DNA of 8,187 bases from an uncultured Erysipelotrichaceae bacterium (GCA_945981915.1 CAMFRJ010000037.1:1-8187), one strand, 5' to 3'; positions 1 through 6,173 are shown, counted from the stretch's first letter. The notes: generated from the letters alone by a model not told the origin. Made by a program: numbers and translations.

Positions 1-43
1 ATTATTTTTTTGATGAATAAAATATGTCTATCTTTGTAAAAAA

Positions 44-79
44 TAAAGATATATTAAGATAATTTAAGATGATTAACAT
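44..79 (+). repeat. Phased TTAAGAT-like direct repeats, probable activator site
   Basis: Four related heptamers lie on the same strand: TAAAGAT at 44-50, TTAAGAT at 54-60, TTAAGAT at 64-70 and TTAACAT at 73-79, spaced 10, 10 and 9 bases. A fifth partial copy (CTAAGAT, 87-93) touches the -10 element. Roughly one-turn spacing just upstream of a -10 that lacks a good -35 is the arrangement seen with OmpR/PhoP-type response regulators. The regulator is not identifiable and AT-rich sequence can produce such repeats by chance, so the function is inference. Confidence 0.4.
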
Positions 80-92
80 TGATTATCTAAGA

Positions 93-98
93 TATAAT
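93..98 (+). promoter_or_regulatory. Putative -10 element of the first deacetylase gene
   Basis: A perfect TATAAT lies 51 bases upstream of the GTG start. The position where a -35 would sit (about 70-75) reads TGATTA, which is poor, and there is no TGn extension. The promoter is therefore predicted to be weak unless helped by a protein bound to the repeats just upstream. Confidence 0.4.
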
Positions 99-149
99 GT
101 TAAAATGAGAATTGCAGTAGATATGTGAAAAATCGGGAGGATTATATTC

Positions 150-1556
150 GTGAAACTGAAAAAAAGAATCTATATGTTACTTATTGTACTTGTTTTCATT
201 ATTACAGCTTCTCTATACATTTTGACAAGACCTAAGATTGTTTTTTTACATGATATAGAAAAAGTTGAAATCAACAATCAATATGATGCAAAATCTTTCG
301 TTGAAAAAGTAAGAGGACATGACAAAAATGAAGTCAAAATAGATGATTCAAAAGTGAATATAAAAAAATTAGGAACTTATGTCATCGTATATAAGATTGG
401 AGATGACAAGTATGAACATAAAATTGAAGTTGTTGATACAAAAGCACCACGATTTGAATTATTAAAAAATGTTGAAGTTGATACGGCAGGAAAATTAAAG
501 GCAAAAGAACTTGTTACAAATATACAGGATGAAACAAAAACCAAAGTATTCTTTAAAGAAGATTATGATTTAAAGAAAGCAGGGAAATTGAAAGTCACTG
601 TTGTTGTTGAAGATGAAGGAAATAATCAAACAGAAAAGGAAACAACAATTCAACTGATTGATGATAAAGAAGCACCAGTGTTAGAAGGCGTTGGTGATTT
701 GATGATAGAAAAAAATAAGAAAATAGATTATTTAAAAAATATAACAGCTAAAGATAATTTAGATCCAAATCCTTCAATAAAAGTCGATGATAGTCAAGTA
801 GATACTTCAAAATTAGGTACTTATCAAATTGTATATACAGTGAGCGATCGATCAAACAATAAACATACTTATAAGCAAAGAGTAGAAGTTGTTGATAAAC
901 TTATCCAAAAAGATAAAGGACAATCTCAAGAAAAAATAGTTTATCTTACATTTGATGATGGACCATCAAATAATACAAAAAAGATACTAGATATTTTGGA
1001 CCAATATAATGCGAAAGCAACTTTCTTTGTTACTGGAACAAATCAAAAATGTAATTATTTGATAAAAGAAGCGCATCAAAAAGGACATACGATTGCTTTG
1101 CATACATATTGTCATGATTATAGTCAAGTTTATAGTTCTGTAGATGCTTATTTTGATGATCTTGCAAAAATAGGACAAATGGTCAAAAAAGAAATTGGTT
1201 TTGTTCCTCGTTTCATACGTTTCCCAGGTGGATCATCGAATACAATTTCAAGAAGATATTGCAAAGGGATTATGACACAATTAACAAAAGAAGTGAAAAA
1301 TAGAGGATACCAGTATTATGACTGGAATGGCGATAGTACAGATGCTTTAGGAAATAATGTACCAGTTAGCCAATTGATTAGAAATGCTACATCAAGCAGT
1401 GCTAATAATATCAATATTTTATGTCATGATACTGATGCAAAAGGAACAACTGTACAAGCTTTACCAAGTATTATTCAATATTATCAACAAAGAGGATATC
1501 AATTTAAAGGAATTGATGAAAATTCATTTACACCACATCAAAGTGTTAATAATTAA
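150..1556 (+). CDS. Membrane-anchored polysaccharide deacetylase (CE4) with three Ig-like repeats
   Basis: Predicted metal-dependent N-deacetylase of the NodB/CE4 family, 468 aa, most like peptidoglycan deacetylases of the PgdA/PdaC type; the exact glycan is not shown by sequence. A short basic N-terminus and one hydrophobic segment (about 8-26) suggest a type II membrane anchor with the rest outside. Three Ig-like (DUF5011-like) repeats follow at about 32-99, 100-175 and 176-250, the first two ending in DTKAP and DKEAP. The catalytic domain (about 258-468) has all CE4 motifs: TFDDGPS 267-273 (catalytic and metal-binding Asp 269/270), HTYCH 318-322 (metal His), RFPGG 357-361, DWNGD 391-395 and His426. 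The GTG start is chosen because GGGAGG at 135-140 sits nine bases upstream; no nearby ATG has such a site. The gene stands alone and ends at a terminator. It is paralogous to the gene at 5010-6173. Confidence 0.9.
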   Translation: MKLKKRIYMLLIVLVFIITASLYILTRPKIVFLHDIEKVEINNQYDAKSFVEKVRGHDKNEVKIDDSKVNIKKLGTYVIVYKIGDDKYEHKIEVVDTKAPRFELLKNVEVDTAGKLKAKELVTNIQDETKTKVFFKEDYDLKKAGKLKVTVVVEDEGNNQTEKETTIQLIDDKEAPVLEGVGDLMIEKNKKIDYLKNITAKDNLDPNPSIKVDDSQVDTSKLGTYQIVYTVSDRSNNKHTYKQRVEVVDKLIQKDKGQSQEKIVYLTFDDGPSNNTKKILDILDQYNAKATFFVTGTNQKCNYLIKEAHQKGHTIALHTYCHDYSQVYSSVDAYFDDLAKIGQMVKKEIGFVPRFIRFPGGSSNTISRRYCKGIMTQLTKEVKNRGYQYYDWNGDSTDALGNNVPVSQLIRNATSSSANNINILCHDTDAKGTTVQALPSIIQYYQQRGYQFKGIDENSFTPHQSVNN

Positions 1557-1580
1557 AAGGAACTAAGGTTCCTTTTTTTT
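1555..1580 (+). terminator. Intrinsic terminator of the first deacetylase gene
   Basis: A nine-base stem (AAAAGGAAC at 1555-1563 paired with GTTCCTTTT at 1568-1576), four-base loop, and a T-run to 1580. It begins inside the stop codon of the upstream gene. Confidence 0.85.
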
Positions 1581-1583
1581 AAT

Positions 1584-1610
1584 AAAAAAGTTTCTGATAA
1601 CAGAAACTTT
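1584..1610 (-). terminator. Intrinsic terminator of the ECF S-component gene
   Basis: A perfect ten-base stem (AAAGTTTCTG at 1587-1596 with its complement at 1601-1610) and four-base loop, followed on the minus strand by six T residues (1589 to 1584). It overlaps the stop codon of the minus-strand gene and stands back to back with the plus-strand terminator. Confidence 0.85.
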
Positions 1611-2202
1611 ATTTCACGAATTTGATTAAAATTTGAGATACAGCAACAGCAATAATCGTTCCTACAACAGCTTCTAATATACCATTTGTTGTAACAATAC
1701 CGATTAAATAGGGAAATAATTGTTGGTAACTTTGACCAATAGCTTTGGCATATTGTGAACCAAATATAATATAAATACCACTTAAAACAAGAATAGTATT
1801 TGTCATTGCTCCTAAAAATGAAGCAATGCTCATAACGAGCAGATTATTTTTTTGATGCCATTTTTCATAAACGAATCCTGCGACATAACCAATAAGCATT
1901 CTTGGGACAATAGCAATAACTCCACTCAACAATGAACCACTTAAAAATGGTGAAAAGACAAATGATGTAATAGTTGGCGATATAGTATTCATGACTAAAC
2001 TTGCCAAACCAAATACAAGTCCAATCTCTGCTCCTTTTTCTTTTCCCATAACAATTCCTGCGATAATAACAGGAATATGTAATGTTGTTGCTCTTAATGG
2101 GCCAATTGGTATAAATCCTAAAAATGGAACTATAACCAATAAAAGCTCAATAGCGATAAATAGTGACATAAATGCAATGTCTTTTGTTTTTTTATTATTC
2201 AT
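1609..2202 (-). CDS. ECF transporter S component (substrate-binding membrane protein)
   Basis: Predicted substrate-specific S subunit of an energy-coupling factor transporter, 197 aa, with about six membrane helices (roughly 8-28, 41-55, 57-72, 88-112, 121-147, 162-193). S components bind a vitamin or similar small molecule and pair with an EcfA/EcfA'/EcfT module; no such module is encoded here, so it would be a group II system using a shared module elsewhere. Conserved-looking stretches are PFLGFIPIGP (26-35), LHIPVIIAG (41-49) and SPTITSFVFSPF (75-86). From memory this pattern recalls the pantothenate type (PanT), but I would not assign the substrate. The ATG at 2202 is chosen because GGAGG (2212-2208) lies five bases upstream; an in-frame GTG at 2220 lies on the wrong side of that site. 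It has its own promoter at 2322-2349 and terminator. Confidence 0.82.
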   Translation of the reverse strand: MNNKKTKDIAFMSLFIAIELLLVIVPFLGFIPIGPLRATTLHIPVIIAGIVMGKEKGAEIGLVFGLASLVMNTISPTITSFVFSPFLSGSLLSGVIAIVPRMLIGYVAGFVYEKWHQKNNLLVMSIASFLGAMTNTILVLSGIYIIFGSQYAKAIGQSYQQLFPYLIGIVTTNGILEAVVGTIIAVAVSQILIKFVK

Positions 2203-2207
2203 TTTTT

Positions 2208-2212
2208 CCTCC
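2208..2212 (-). promoter_or_regulatory. Ribosome binding site fixing the ECF S-component start
   Basis: GGAGG on the minus strand, five bases before the ATG at 2202. It excludes the longer GTG start at 2220, which would include the site within the coding region. Confidence 0.75.
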
Positions 2213-2310
2213 ACTATCACTTCTTAAAGAATGTGATGTTTCTATAAATTTTGTTAATAGTGATAAACTGTTAGTGCTCATTGAAGTCACTACAAAAATG
2301 TTTATTTTAT

Positions 2311-2320
2311 TAACGCGTTA
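2311..2320. promoter_or_regulatory. Palindrome TAACGCGTTA at the ECF gene transcription start
   Basis: A perfect ten-base palindrome with a CGCG core, conspicuous in such AT-rich DNA. It lies two bases downstream of the -10 of the minus-strand promoter and would cover the predicted transcription start, as an operator for a dimeric repressor would. No regulator is identified. Confidence 0.35.
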
Positions 2321-2321
2321 C

Positions 2322-2349
2322 ATTATACCCAAAAAAAAAGACTTCACAA
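2322..2349 (-). promoter_or_regulatory. Promoter of the ECF S-component gene
   Basis: On the minus strand, TTGTGA (2349-2344), a 16-base spacer and a perfect TATAAT (2327-2322). The start would be near 2315, giving a leader of about 113 bases before the ATG at 2202. The leader shows no riboswitch consensus that I recognise. The rest of the 2203-2401 gap shows no gene and no convincing plus-strand promoter for the peptidase. Confidence 0.6.
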
Positions 2350-2401
2350 GCCAAAATGTATATTTTTTAACGAATATCATAAAATAAAAGTGGTGAAAAT
2401 A

Positions 2402-2950
2402 ATGGAGATATTACTAGTGAATGACTCTCATCCACTCAATCAAGATCAACAAATTCATTTAAAAACAATAAGCAAAAATCTTCAAATACACGAAATGATT
2501 TATGATGATCTGTTTCATATGTTAGATGAGATGATCAAAAAAGGACTCAAACCAGTGATCTGCTCAGCTTATCGTTCTTTTCAAAGACAAAAAGAATTAT
2601 ATGAAAAAAAGTGCCAATACTATCTATCAAAGGGATATCATCAAACAATGGCTCAAAAACTAGCGAGTCAATGGGTAGCTAAACCAGGATGTAGTGAACA
2701 TCAGACAGGTCTAGCACTTGATATTGTTTCGGGAGATTATCAACAACTTGATCAAGATCAAGAAAAAACAAAAGAACAACAGTGGTTGATGAAGAATAGT
2801 TGGCGTTATGGCTTTATTTTACGTTATCCTCAAGGGAAACAGGACATTACACATGTTCATTATGAGCCTTGGCATTATCGCTATGTTGGAAAAATAGCAG
2901 CTACTGAAATCTATAATAAGCAAATCACTTTAGAAGAATATCTTTCATAA
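2402..2950 (+). CDS. VanY/VanXY-like D,D-peptidase (M15B), no signal peptide
   Basis: Predicted zinc D,D-peptidase cleaving D-Ala-D-Ala-type termini, 182 aa. Visible motifs are SAYRS (55-59), CSEHQTGLALD (97-107; zinc ligands His100 and Asp107) and YEPWHYRYVG (154-163; catalytic Glu155, zinc ligand His158). Most VanY/DacY enzymes carry an N-terminal membrane segment; here the protein starts directly at the fold with an LLVNDSHPL stretch. Length, the start, GFILRYP followed by a KQDIT segment, and a final TLEEY all recall cytoplasmic VanXY-type enzymes such as VanXYC (about 190 aa, compared from memory). Upstream in-frame codons run to a stop at 2282 with no usable start before GTG 2390 and no hydrophobic stretch. 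ATG 2402 is preferred over GTG 2390/2393 because GGTG at 2392-2395 fits a ribosome binding site. No vanC, vanT, vanR or vanS gene lies nearby, so resistance is not implied. Confidence 0.8.
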   Translation: MEILLVNDSHPLNQDQQIHLKTISKNLQIHEMIYDDLFHMLDEMIKKGLKPVICSAYRSFQRQKELYEKKCQYYLSKGYHQTMAQKLASQWVAKPGCSEHQTGLALDIVSGDYQQLDQDQEKTKEQQWLMKNSWRYGFILRYPQGKQDITHVHYEPWHYRYVGKIAATEIYNKQITLEEYLS

Positions 2951-2961
2951 ATGAAGACATG

Positions 2962-3004
2962 AAAAAGTAGTGATTTTACATGAATCACTACTTTGAATGT
3001 TTTT
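2962..3004. terminator. Bidirectional terminator between the peptidase and the ABC operon
   Basis: A perfect twelve-base stem (AAAGTAGTGATT at 2964-2975 with its complement at 2983-2994) and seven-base loop. On the minus strand the stem leads straight into T residues (2966-2962), serving the permease gene. On the plus strand a T-run (3000-3004) follows after five bases, serving the peptidase gene. Confidence 0.8.
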
Positions 3005-3665
3005 AAAATTCTTTCTTTTCCATCATTGTTATACTGATTCGATATGATACATAATTGATCAAAGCAACAATTAATATAAACATAGTCATGATCAGATATG
3101 GTGAAAGTGAGATGATTTGGTTGAATAGACTTTCAATGTCTATACCTGTCACTTGTGTTAATAAATATAGCAGTATAAAGACAAGAGCCATTCCTCCAAA
3201 AACGATGATCATTGCCAATTGGCTTTTTTGAGAACCAAATTTAATCTGAATAGGTATTAAAAAAGCAATTAACATAAAAGAGAAAAATAACGTAGCTAAA
3301 ATACCTAAAAGCCAATCAAGACTGATAAAATGAAAATTGTGTAATAGACGATAATCGGTAGCGATTGATAATATCGTTGCAAAGATTATTAAGACAACGC
3401 TGATACCATAAGCTAAAAGATACTTTTCTTTTACATAATCTTTGCGCGTTGGTGGCAATGTGAATAGGAAAGATAATCCATGATTATAATCATCATAATT
3501 AATTGTTCCTAACGCAAGAATACCAGAAAAAACACTACAATATCCTAGAATAAAGTTAGAATTATCATAAAATAATGAAAAACCTAAACCAAAAATAATC
3601 AAAAAGAAATATAATGATTTATTTTGTTTGAGATAGGCTATATCTTTTATCAATAAACCTTTCAT
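3003..3665 (-). CDS. ABC-2 type transporter permease
   Basis: Predicted integral membrane subunit of the ABC exporter encoded by this operon, 220 aa. About six hydrophobic helices are visible (roughly 17-32, 37-55, 82-102, 117-139, 149-170, 188-208). A cytosolic loop holding LPPTRKDYV (70-78) between helices 2 and 3 is typical of the ABC2_membrane_5-like family (PF13346), whose members usually pair with a YtrB-like ATPase. The transported compound is unknown; relatives are linked to wall-active antibiotic stress, but that cannot be read from this sequence. The ATG at 3665 is chosen because GAGG (3677-3674) lies eight bases upstream; an in-frame GTG at 3674 overlaps that site. Only one base separates this start from the ATPase stop codon, indicating translational coupling. 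One permease gene implies a homodimer. Confidence 0.83.
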   Translation of the reverse strand: MKGLLIKDIAYLKQNKSLYFFLIIFGLGFSLFYDNSNFILGYCSVFSGILALGTINYDDYNHGLSFLFTLPPTRKDYVKEKYLLAYGISVVLIIFATILSIATDYRLLHNFHFISLDWLLGILATLFFSFMLIAFLIPIQIKFGSQKSQLAMIIVFGGMALVFILLYLLTQVTGIDIESLFNQIISLSPYLIMTMFILIVALINYVSYRISITMMEKKEF

Positions 3666-3666
3666 T

Positions 3667-4482
3667 TTATTCACCTCTAATCATCATGAAGAATAATTCA
3701 TCAATATTATTTTTATCAATCACAATATCAGGATAATTATCCTGATAAAACTGTTTTTGATTGGTTAAGCAACAATAACCATAGTTTTCTTTTTTTATCT
3801 TTAAAAGATACGCTTTATCTATGTTTTGATACTGTTGATCATCTAATTTTAATAAAGCATATTGATTTAATAAATCATCAATCGTTTCATGTAATACAAT
3901 AGCACCATCATTGATCATATAAACATCATCACATAAACTTTCTAAATCAGATGAAATATGAGAACTGATCAATACAGTATGATGAGGATTCTCTTCCATA
4001 AATTCTCTAATCATATTTAAAATATCATCTCTGGCGATGACATCTAATCCAGATGTTGGTTCATCTAAAATAAGTAATTGAGCATGATGGGTCAAAGCGA
4101 TAAGCACTTTCAGTTTTGCTTTCATACCAGTTGAAAAATCAAGTATTTTTTTATCACGTGGTAAATTGAATTCATCACACTTTTGAATAAAATAATCTTT
4201 TTCAAAATGCATATACATGTTTTCTAATATGGATATAATCTCACCTATAGTAAGATAATCACTAAAACCAGCATCGGCTAAAACAACCCCAATCTCTTCT
4301 TTAGGAGGAATCTGTATTGTTCCACCATCTATATGGATCAATCCTAAAATTGCTTTAAATAAAGTTGTTTTACCTGCTCCATTTTGACCAATAAGTCCAG
4401 TAATTGTTCCTTCTTGAATATTAAGAGTACAATTTAATTGAAAATGATCATATTTTTTTTGTACGTTTTTTATTTCTAACAT
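3667..4482 (-). CDS. ABC transporter ATP-binding protein, YtrB-like
   Basis: Predicted ATPase driving the ABC-2 permease encoded immediately downstream, 271 aa. Walker A is GQNGAGKTT (32-40), the signature is FSTGMK (116-121) in place of LSGGQ, Walker B and the catalytic glutamate lie in LILDEPT (Glu141), followed by SGLD, and the H-loop is SSHIS (His175). At the Q-loop position the sequence reads GVVLADAG, so Ala69 appears to replace the usual glutamine. About 90 residues after the nucleotide-binding core (from about 180) are poorly conserved and unassigned. The ATG at 4482 is chosen: GGAGG (4494-4490) lies seven bases upstream, while ATGs at 4488 and 4485 are too close to it. That ribosome binding site lies within the last codons of the regulator gene, so the two are coupled. 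Confidence 0.88.
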   Translation of the reverse strand: MLEIKNVQKKYDHFQLNCTLNIQEGTITGLIGQNGAGKTTLFKAILGLIHIDGGTIQIPPKEEIGVVLADAGFSDYLTIGEIISILENMYMHFEKDYFIQKCDEFNLPRDKKILDFSTGMKAKLKVLIALTHHAQLLILDEPTSGLDVIARDDILNMIREFMEENPHHTVLISSHISSDLESLCDDVYMINDGAIVLHETIDDLLNQYALLKLDDQQYQNIDKAYLLKIKKENYGYCCLTNQKQFYQDNYPDIVIDKNNIDELFFMMIRGE

Positions 4483-4484
4483 CA

Positions 4485-4856
4485 TCATTCCTCCAATAAA
4501 AATTCAAACATTTCTTTGATTTCGTCTTCCTCAATACCACTTTGTCTCGCTTTTATAATGGCTTTTTCCAAAAGAATTTCAATTTCTTTTTTTATCTCTT
4601 CTAATTTAACATTTTGATTAATTGTAGAAACATATGTTCCTTTTCCGTGGATTGTTTTTGTAAATCCTTCGTTTTCAAGATAATCATATGCTTTCTTGAC
4701 TGTTAAAGCACTTATTTTTAATTCTTTGGACAATGTCCGTACAGAAGGAAGTACATCATTTGCGTGCAATTCATTGTTTGTAATCATTTTTTTGATTTGA
4801 TTAACTATTTGTTCATAAATAGGAATCATAGATGAGTTATTGATAATTATGCGCAT
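4485..4856 (-). CDS. GntR-family transcriptional regulator, YtrA subfamily
   Basis: Predicted DNA-binding repressor of its own operon, 123 aa. The N-terminal winged helix-turn-helix covers about 11-77, with IPIYEQIVNQI (11-21), LPSVRTLSKEL (36-46), the recognition-helix region SALTVKKAYDYLE (49-61) and the wing GKGTYVS (71-77). A short helical, glutamate-rich tail (84-123) replaces the large ligand domain of other GntR proteins, which is the mark of the YtrA subfamily. Such regulators usually head ABC transporter operons and respond to membrane or wall stress; the signal here is unknown. The ATG at 4856 is chosen because GAGG (4868-4865) lies eight bases upstream and a GTG at 4865 overlaps it. 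A consensus promoter and a half-site array lie just upstream. Confidence 0.88.
   Translation of the reverse strand: MRIIINNSSMIPIYEQIVNQIKKMITNNELHANDVLPSVRTLSKELKISALTVKKAYDYLENEGFTKTIHGKGTYVSTINQNVKLEEIKKEIEILLEKAIIKARQSGIEEDEIKEMFEFLLEE
4490..4494 (-). promoter_or_regulatory. Ribosome binding site inside the regulator gene, for the ATPase
   Basis: GGAGG on the minus strand within the last two sense codons of the GntR gene. Three successive ATGs follow (4488, 4485, 4482); only the third has normal spacing (seven bases), which sets the ATPase start. Confidence 0.7.
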
Positions 4857-4876
4857 ATTGTTCACCTCTATCTATA

Positions 4877-4923
4877 AACAGTATATAACAGTATATAACA
4901 CATGTCAACTGTTATATGCTGTT
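4877..4923. promoter_or_regulatory. Operator array of AACAG half-sites at the ytrA-like promoter
   Basis: On the plus strand three direct copies occur at exact ten-base spacing: AACAG (4877-4881), AACAG (4887-4891) and AACAC (4897-4901). Two inverted copies follow, CTGTT at 4909-4913 and 4919-4923, also ten bases apart. The second and third left copies are symmetric with the two right copies about position 4905, which falls inside the -35 element; the first left copy overlaps the -10. This is the expected place for autorepression by the YtrA-like protein encoded next to it. That this protein binds here is inference. Confidence 0.7.
4880..4908 (-). promoter_or_regulatory. Consensus promoter of the ytrA-like operon
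   Basis: On the minus strand a perfect TTGACA (4908-4903), a 17-base spacer and TATACT (4885-4880). Transcription would begin near 4873, leaving only about 17 bases of leader before the ATG at 4856. Both hexamers are buried in the half-site array, so the promoter should be strong when the repressor is off. Confidence 0.85.
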
Positions 4924-4974
4924 TATGTAAATAATATAAAAAAAGAGAATATAAATCATGGTCATGTGAATACA

Positions 4975-4980
4975 TATAAT
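4975..4980 (+). promoter_or_regulatory. Putative -10 element of the second deacetylase gene
   Basis: TATAAT lies 29 bases upstream of the ATG at 5010. The -35 region (about 4952-4957, TAAATC) is poor, so this is tentative. The TTAAGAT-like repeats found before the paralogous gene are absent here. Confidence 0.3.
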
Positions 4981-5009
4981 AGTGATGAATATGAGAAAAG
5001 GGTGTACAC

Positions 5010-6173
5010 ATGAGAAGATTGATTCTAGTGAGTCTAATAGGAATAACGATCATAATGGGCAGCGTGTATTACCTAAACAATAGGAAGATGTTATTTTTGG
5101 TTGAACATGCTAAGATGGAAATCAATACAGAATTTCATTATAAAAAATATATCAAAGAAGTTGTTAATGGTAAAAAAAGTGATGTAACGTGTCAAAGTGG
5201 GAAATTAGATATAACCAAATTAGGGGTCTATGAAATTATTTTCAATTATCGTGGTCGAGACTATCCTTTCACTATAGAAGTCGTAGATACAACGAAACCG
5301 AAAATAAAAGAATTAATGAAATTGAATGTCTTAATGAATACGGAGGTAGATTTAAATAAGGGGATGGAAATCAGTGATGATAGTGGTATTTATCCTCGTG
5401 TGACAATAGATAGTTCACAGTTAGATACGAGTCAAGTAGGAGAGTATATTGTTGAATATAGGGCACAAGATCAATCAGGAAATGTGAGTGTTTTTTATCG
5501 CAAGATTCATGTCATGAAAGAAATAGGAACTAGCCAGCAGTCACAAGATAAGATTGTTTATTTAACTTTTGATGATGGACCATCAGCCAATACCAAAAAG
5601 ATATTGGATATTTTAGATCGATATGATGCAAAAGCAACTTTTTTTGTGACAGGGAATGGAAAAGAATACAATGGGTATATCAACGAGGCACATGAACGAG
5701 GTCATACAATTGGCTTGCATAGTTATTGTCATGAGTACAACATCATATACAGTTCTATGGATGCTTATTTTCGCGATCTTACAAAATTAGAAAATATGGT
5801 AGAAAAAATTATTGGTTATAAGCCAAGATATATTAGATTTCCTGGAGGAAGCTCAAATAAAGTATCTATAAAATATCATAAAGGAATTATGACATTGCTT
5901 ACTCAAAAAGTCATTGAAAAAGGATATCAATATTATGATTGGAATGGAGAAACAGGAGATGCTACTGGAAATCATGTTTCTGTAGAAACATTAATTAAAA
6001 ATGCGACTGTGAAAAATGATAATAATATTGTCATGTTGGCACATGATACAGATGCAAAGGATACAACAGTGCAGGCATTACCTGCTATTATTCAATACTA
6101 TCAAAAGAAAGGCTATGTTTTTAAAGCGATAGATGATCAAAGCTTTTATGCTCATCAAAGTTTAAATAATTAA
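5010..6173 (+). CDS. Membrane-anchored polysaccharide deacetylase (CE4) with two Ig-like repeats
   Basis: Paralogue of the deacetylase at 150-1556, 387 aa, with the same predicted role: metal-dependent removal of N-acetyl groups from a wall glycan outside the membrane. One hydrophobic anchor lies at about 4-22, then Ig-like repeats at about 28-96 (ending in DTTKP) and 97-173, then the catalytic domain (about 180-387). CE4 motifs are complete: TFDDGPS 186-192 (Asp188/189), HSYCH 237-241, RFPGG 276-280, DWNGE 310-314 and His345. The catalytic domain aligns with the paralogue without obvious gaps, at roughly two thirds identity by eye, down to the shared HQS-NN C-terminus; the middle Ig-like repeat is missing here. 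AAAGGG at 4997-5002 serves as ribosome binding site. It is divergent from the ytrA-like operon and convergent with the DUF1015 gene. Confidence 0.9.
   Translation: MRRLILVSLIGITIIMGSVYYLNNRKMLFLVEHAKMEINTEFHYKKYIKEVVNGKKSDVTCQSGKLDITKLGVYEIIFNYRGRDYPFTIEVVDTTKPKIKELMKLNVLMNTEVDLNKGMEISDDSGIYPRVTIDSSQLDTSQVGEYIVEYRAQDQSGNVSVFYRKIHVMKEIGTSQQSQDKIVYLTFDDGPSANTKKILDILDRYDAKATFFVTGNGKEYNGYINEAHERGHTIGLHSYCHEYNIIYSSMDAYFRDLTKLENMVEKIIGYKPRYIRFPGGSSNKVSIKYHKGIMTLLTQKVIEKGYQYYDWNGETGDATGNHVSVETLIKNATVKNDNNIVMLAHDTDAKDTTVQALPAIIQYYQKKGYVFKAIDDQSFYAHQSLNN

Noticed and set aside
29..51. AT-rich hairpin (TATCTTT with AAAGATA) that could be a terminator of an upstream gene
   Set aside because: The stem is only seven mostly A-T pairs with a nine-base loop and no T-run follows. 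Its right arm is also one unit of the phased repeats, which explains it better.
987..1178. Short open stretches antisense to or out of frame with real genes (also 1384-1566, 1991-2227, 2172-2387, 6301-6510, 7087-7272)
   Set aside because: Each lies almost wholly inside a well-supported gene or a regulatory gap, lacks a ribosome binding site and shows no recognisable domain.
2218..2237. Small hairpin (TCAC/GTGA plus TTC/GAA with a bulge) just upstream of the ECF gene ribosome binding site
   Set aside because: Only seven interrupted pairs, it does not cover the GGAGG, and a pairing of this size is common by chance.
2203..2315. Riboswitch in the leader of the ECF S-component gene
   Set aside because: The leader of about 113 bases is long enough, but I find no TPP, FMN, preQ1 or THF consensus and only short weak helices.
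2402..4856. A glycopeptide resistance cluster
   Set aside because: Only a VanXY-like peptidase is present. There is no D-Ala-D-Lac/D-Ser ligase, VanH, VanT or VanRS, and the adjacent ABC operon is on the opposite strand beyond a terminator.
4868..5053. Minus-strand open stretch that would encode a 61-residue protein between the ytrA-like operon and the second deacetylase
   Set aside because: It runs through the operon promoter and operator array, has no ribosome binding site, and its composition (many His, Tyr) is that of a chance reading frame.
150..6173. A composite element or segment bounded by the duplicated deacetylase genes
   Set aside because: The copies are diverged at DNA level and differ in domain number, and no transposase, inverted end or target duplication is seen.
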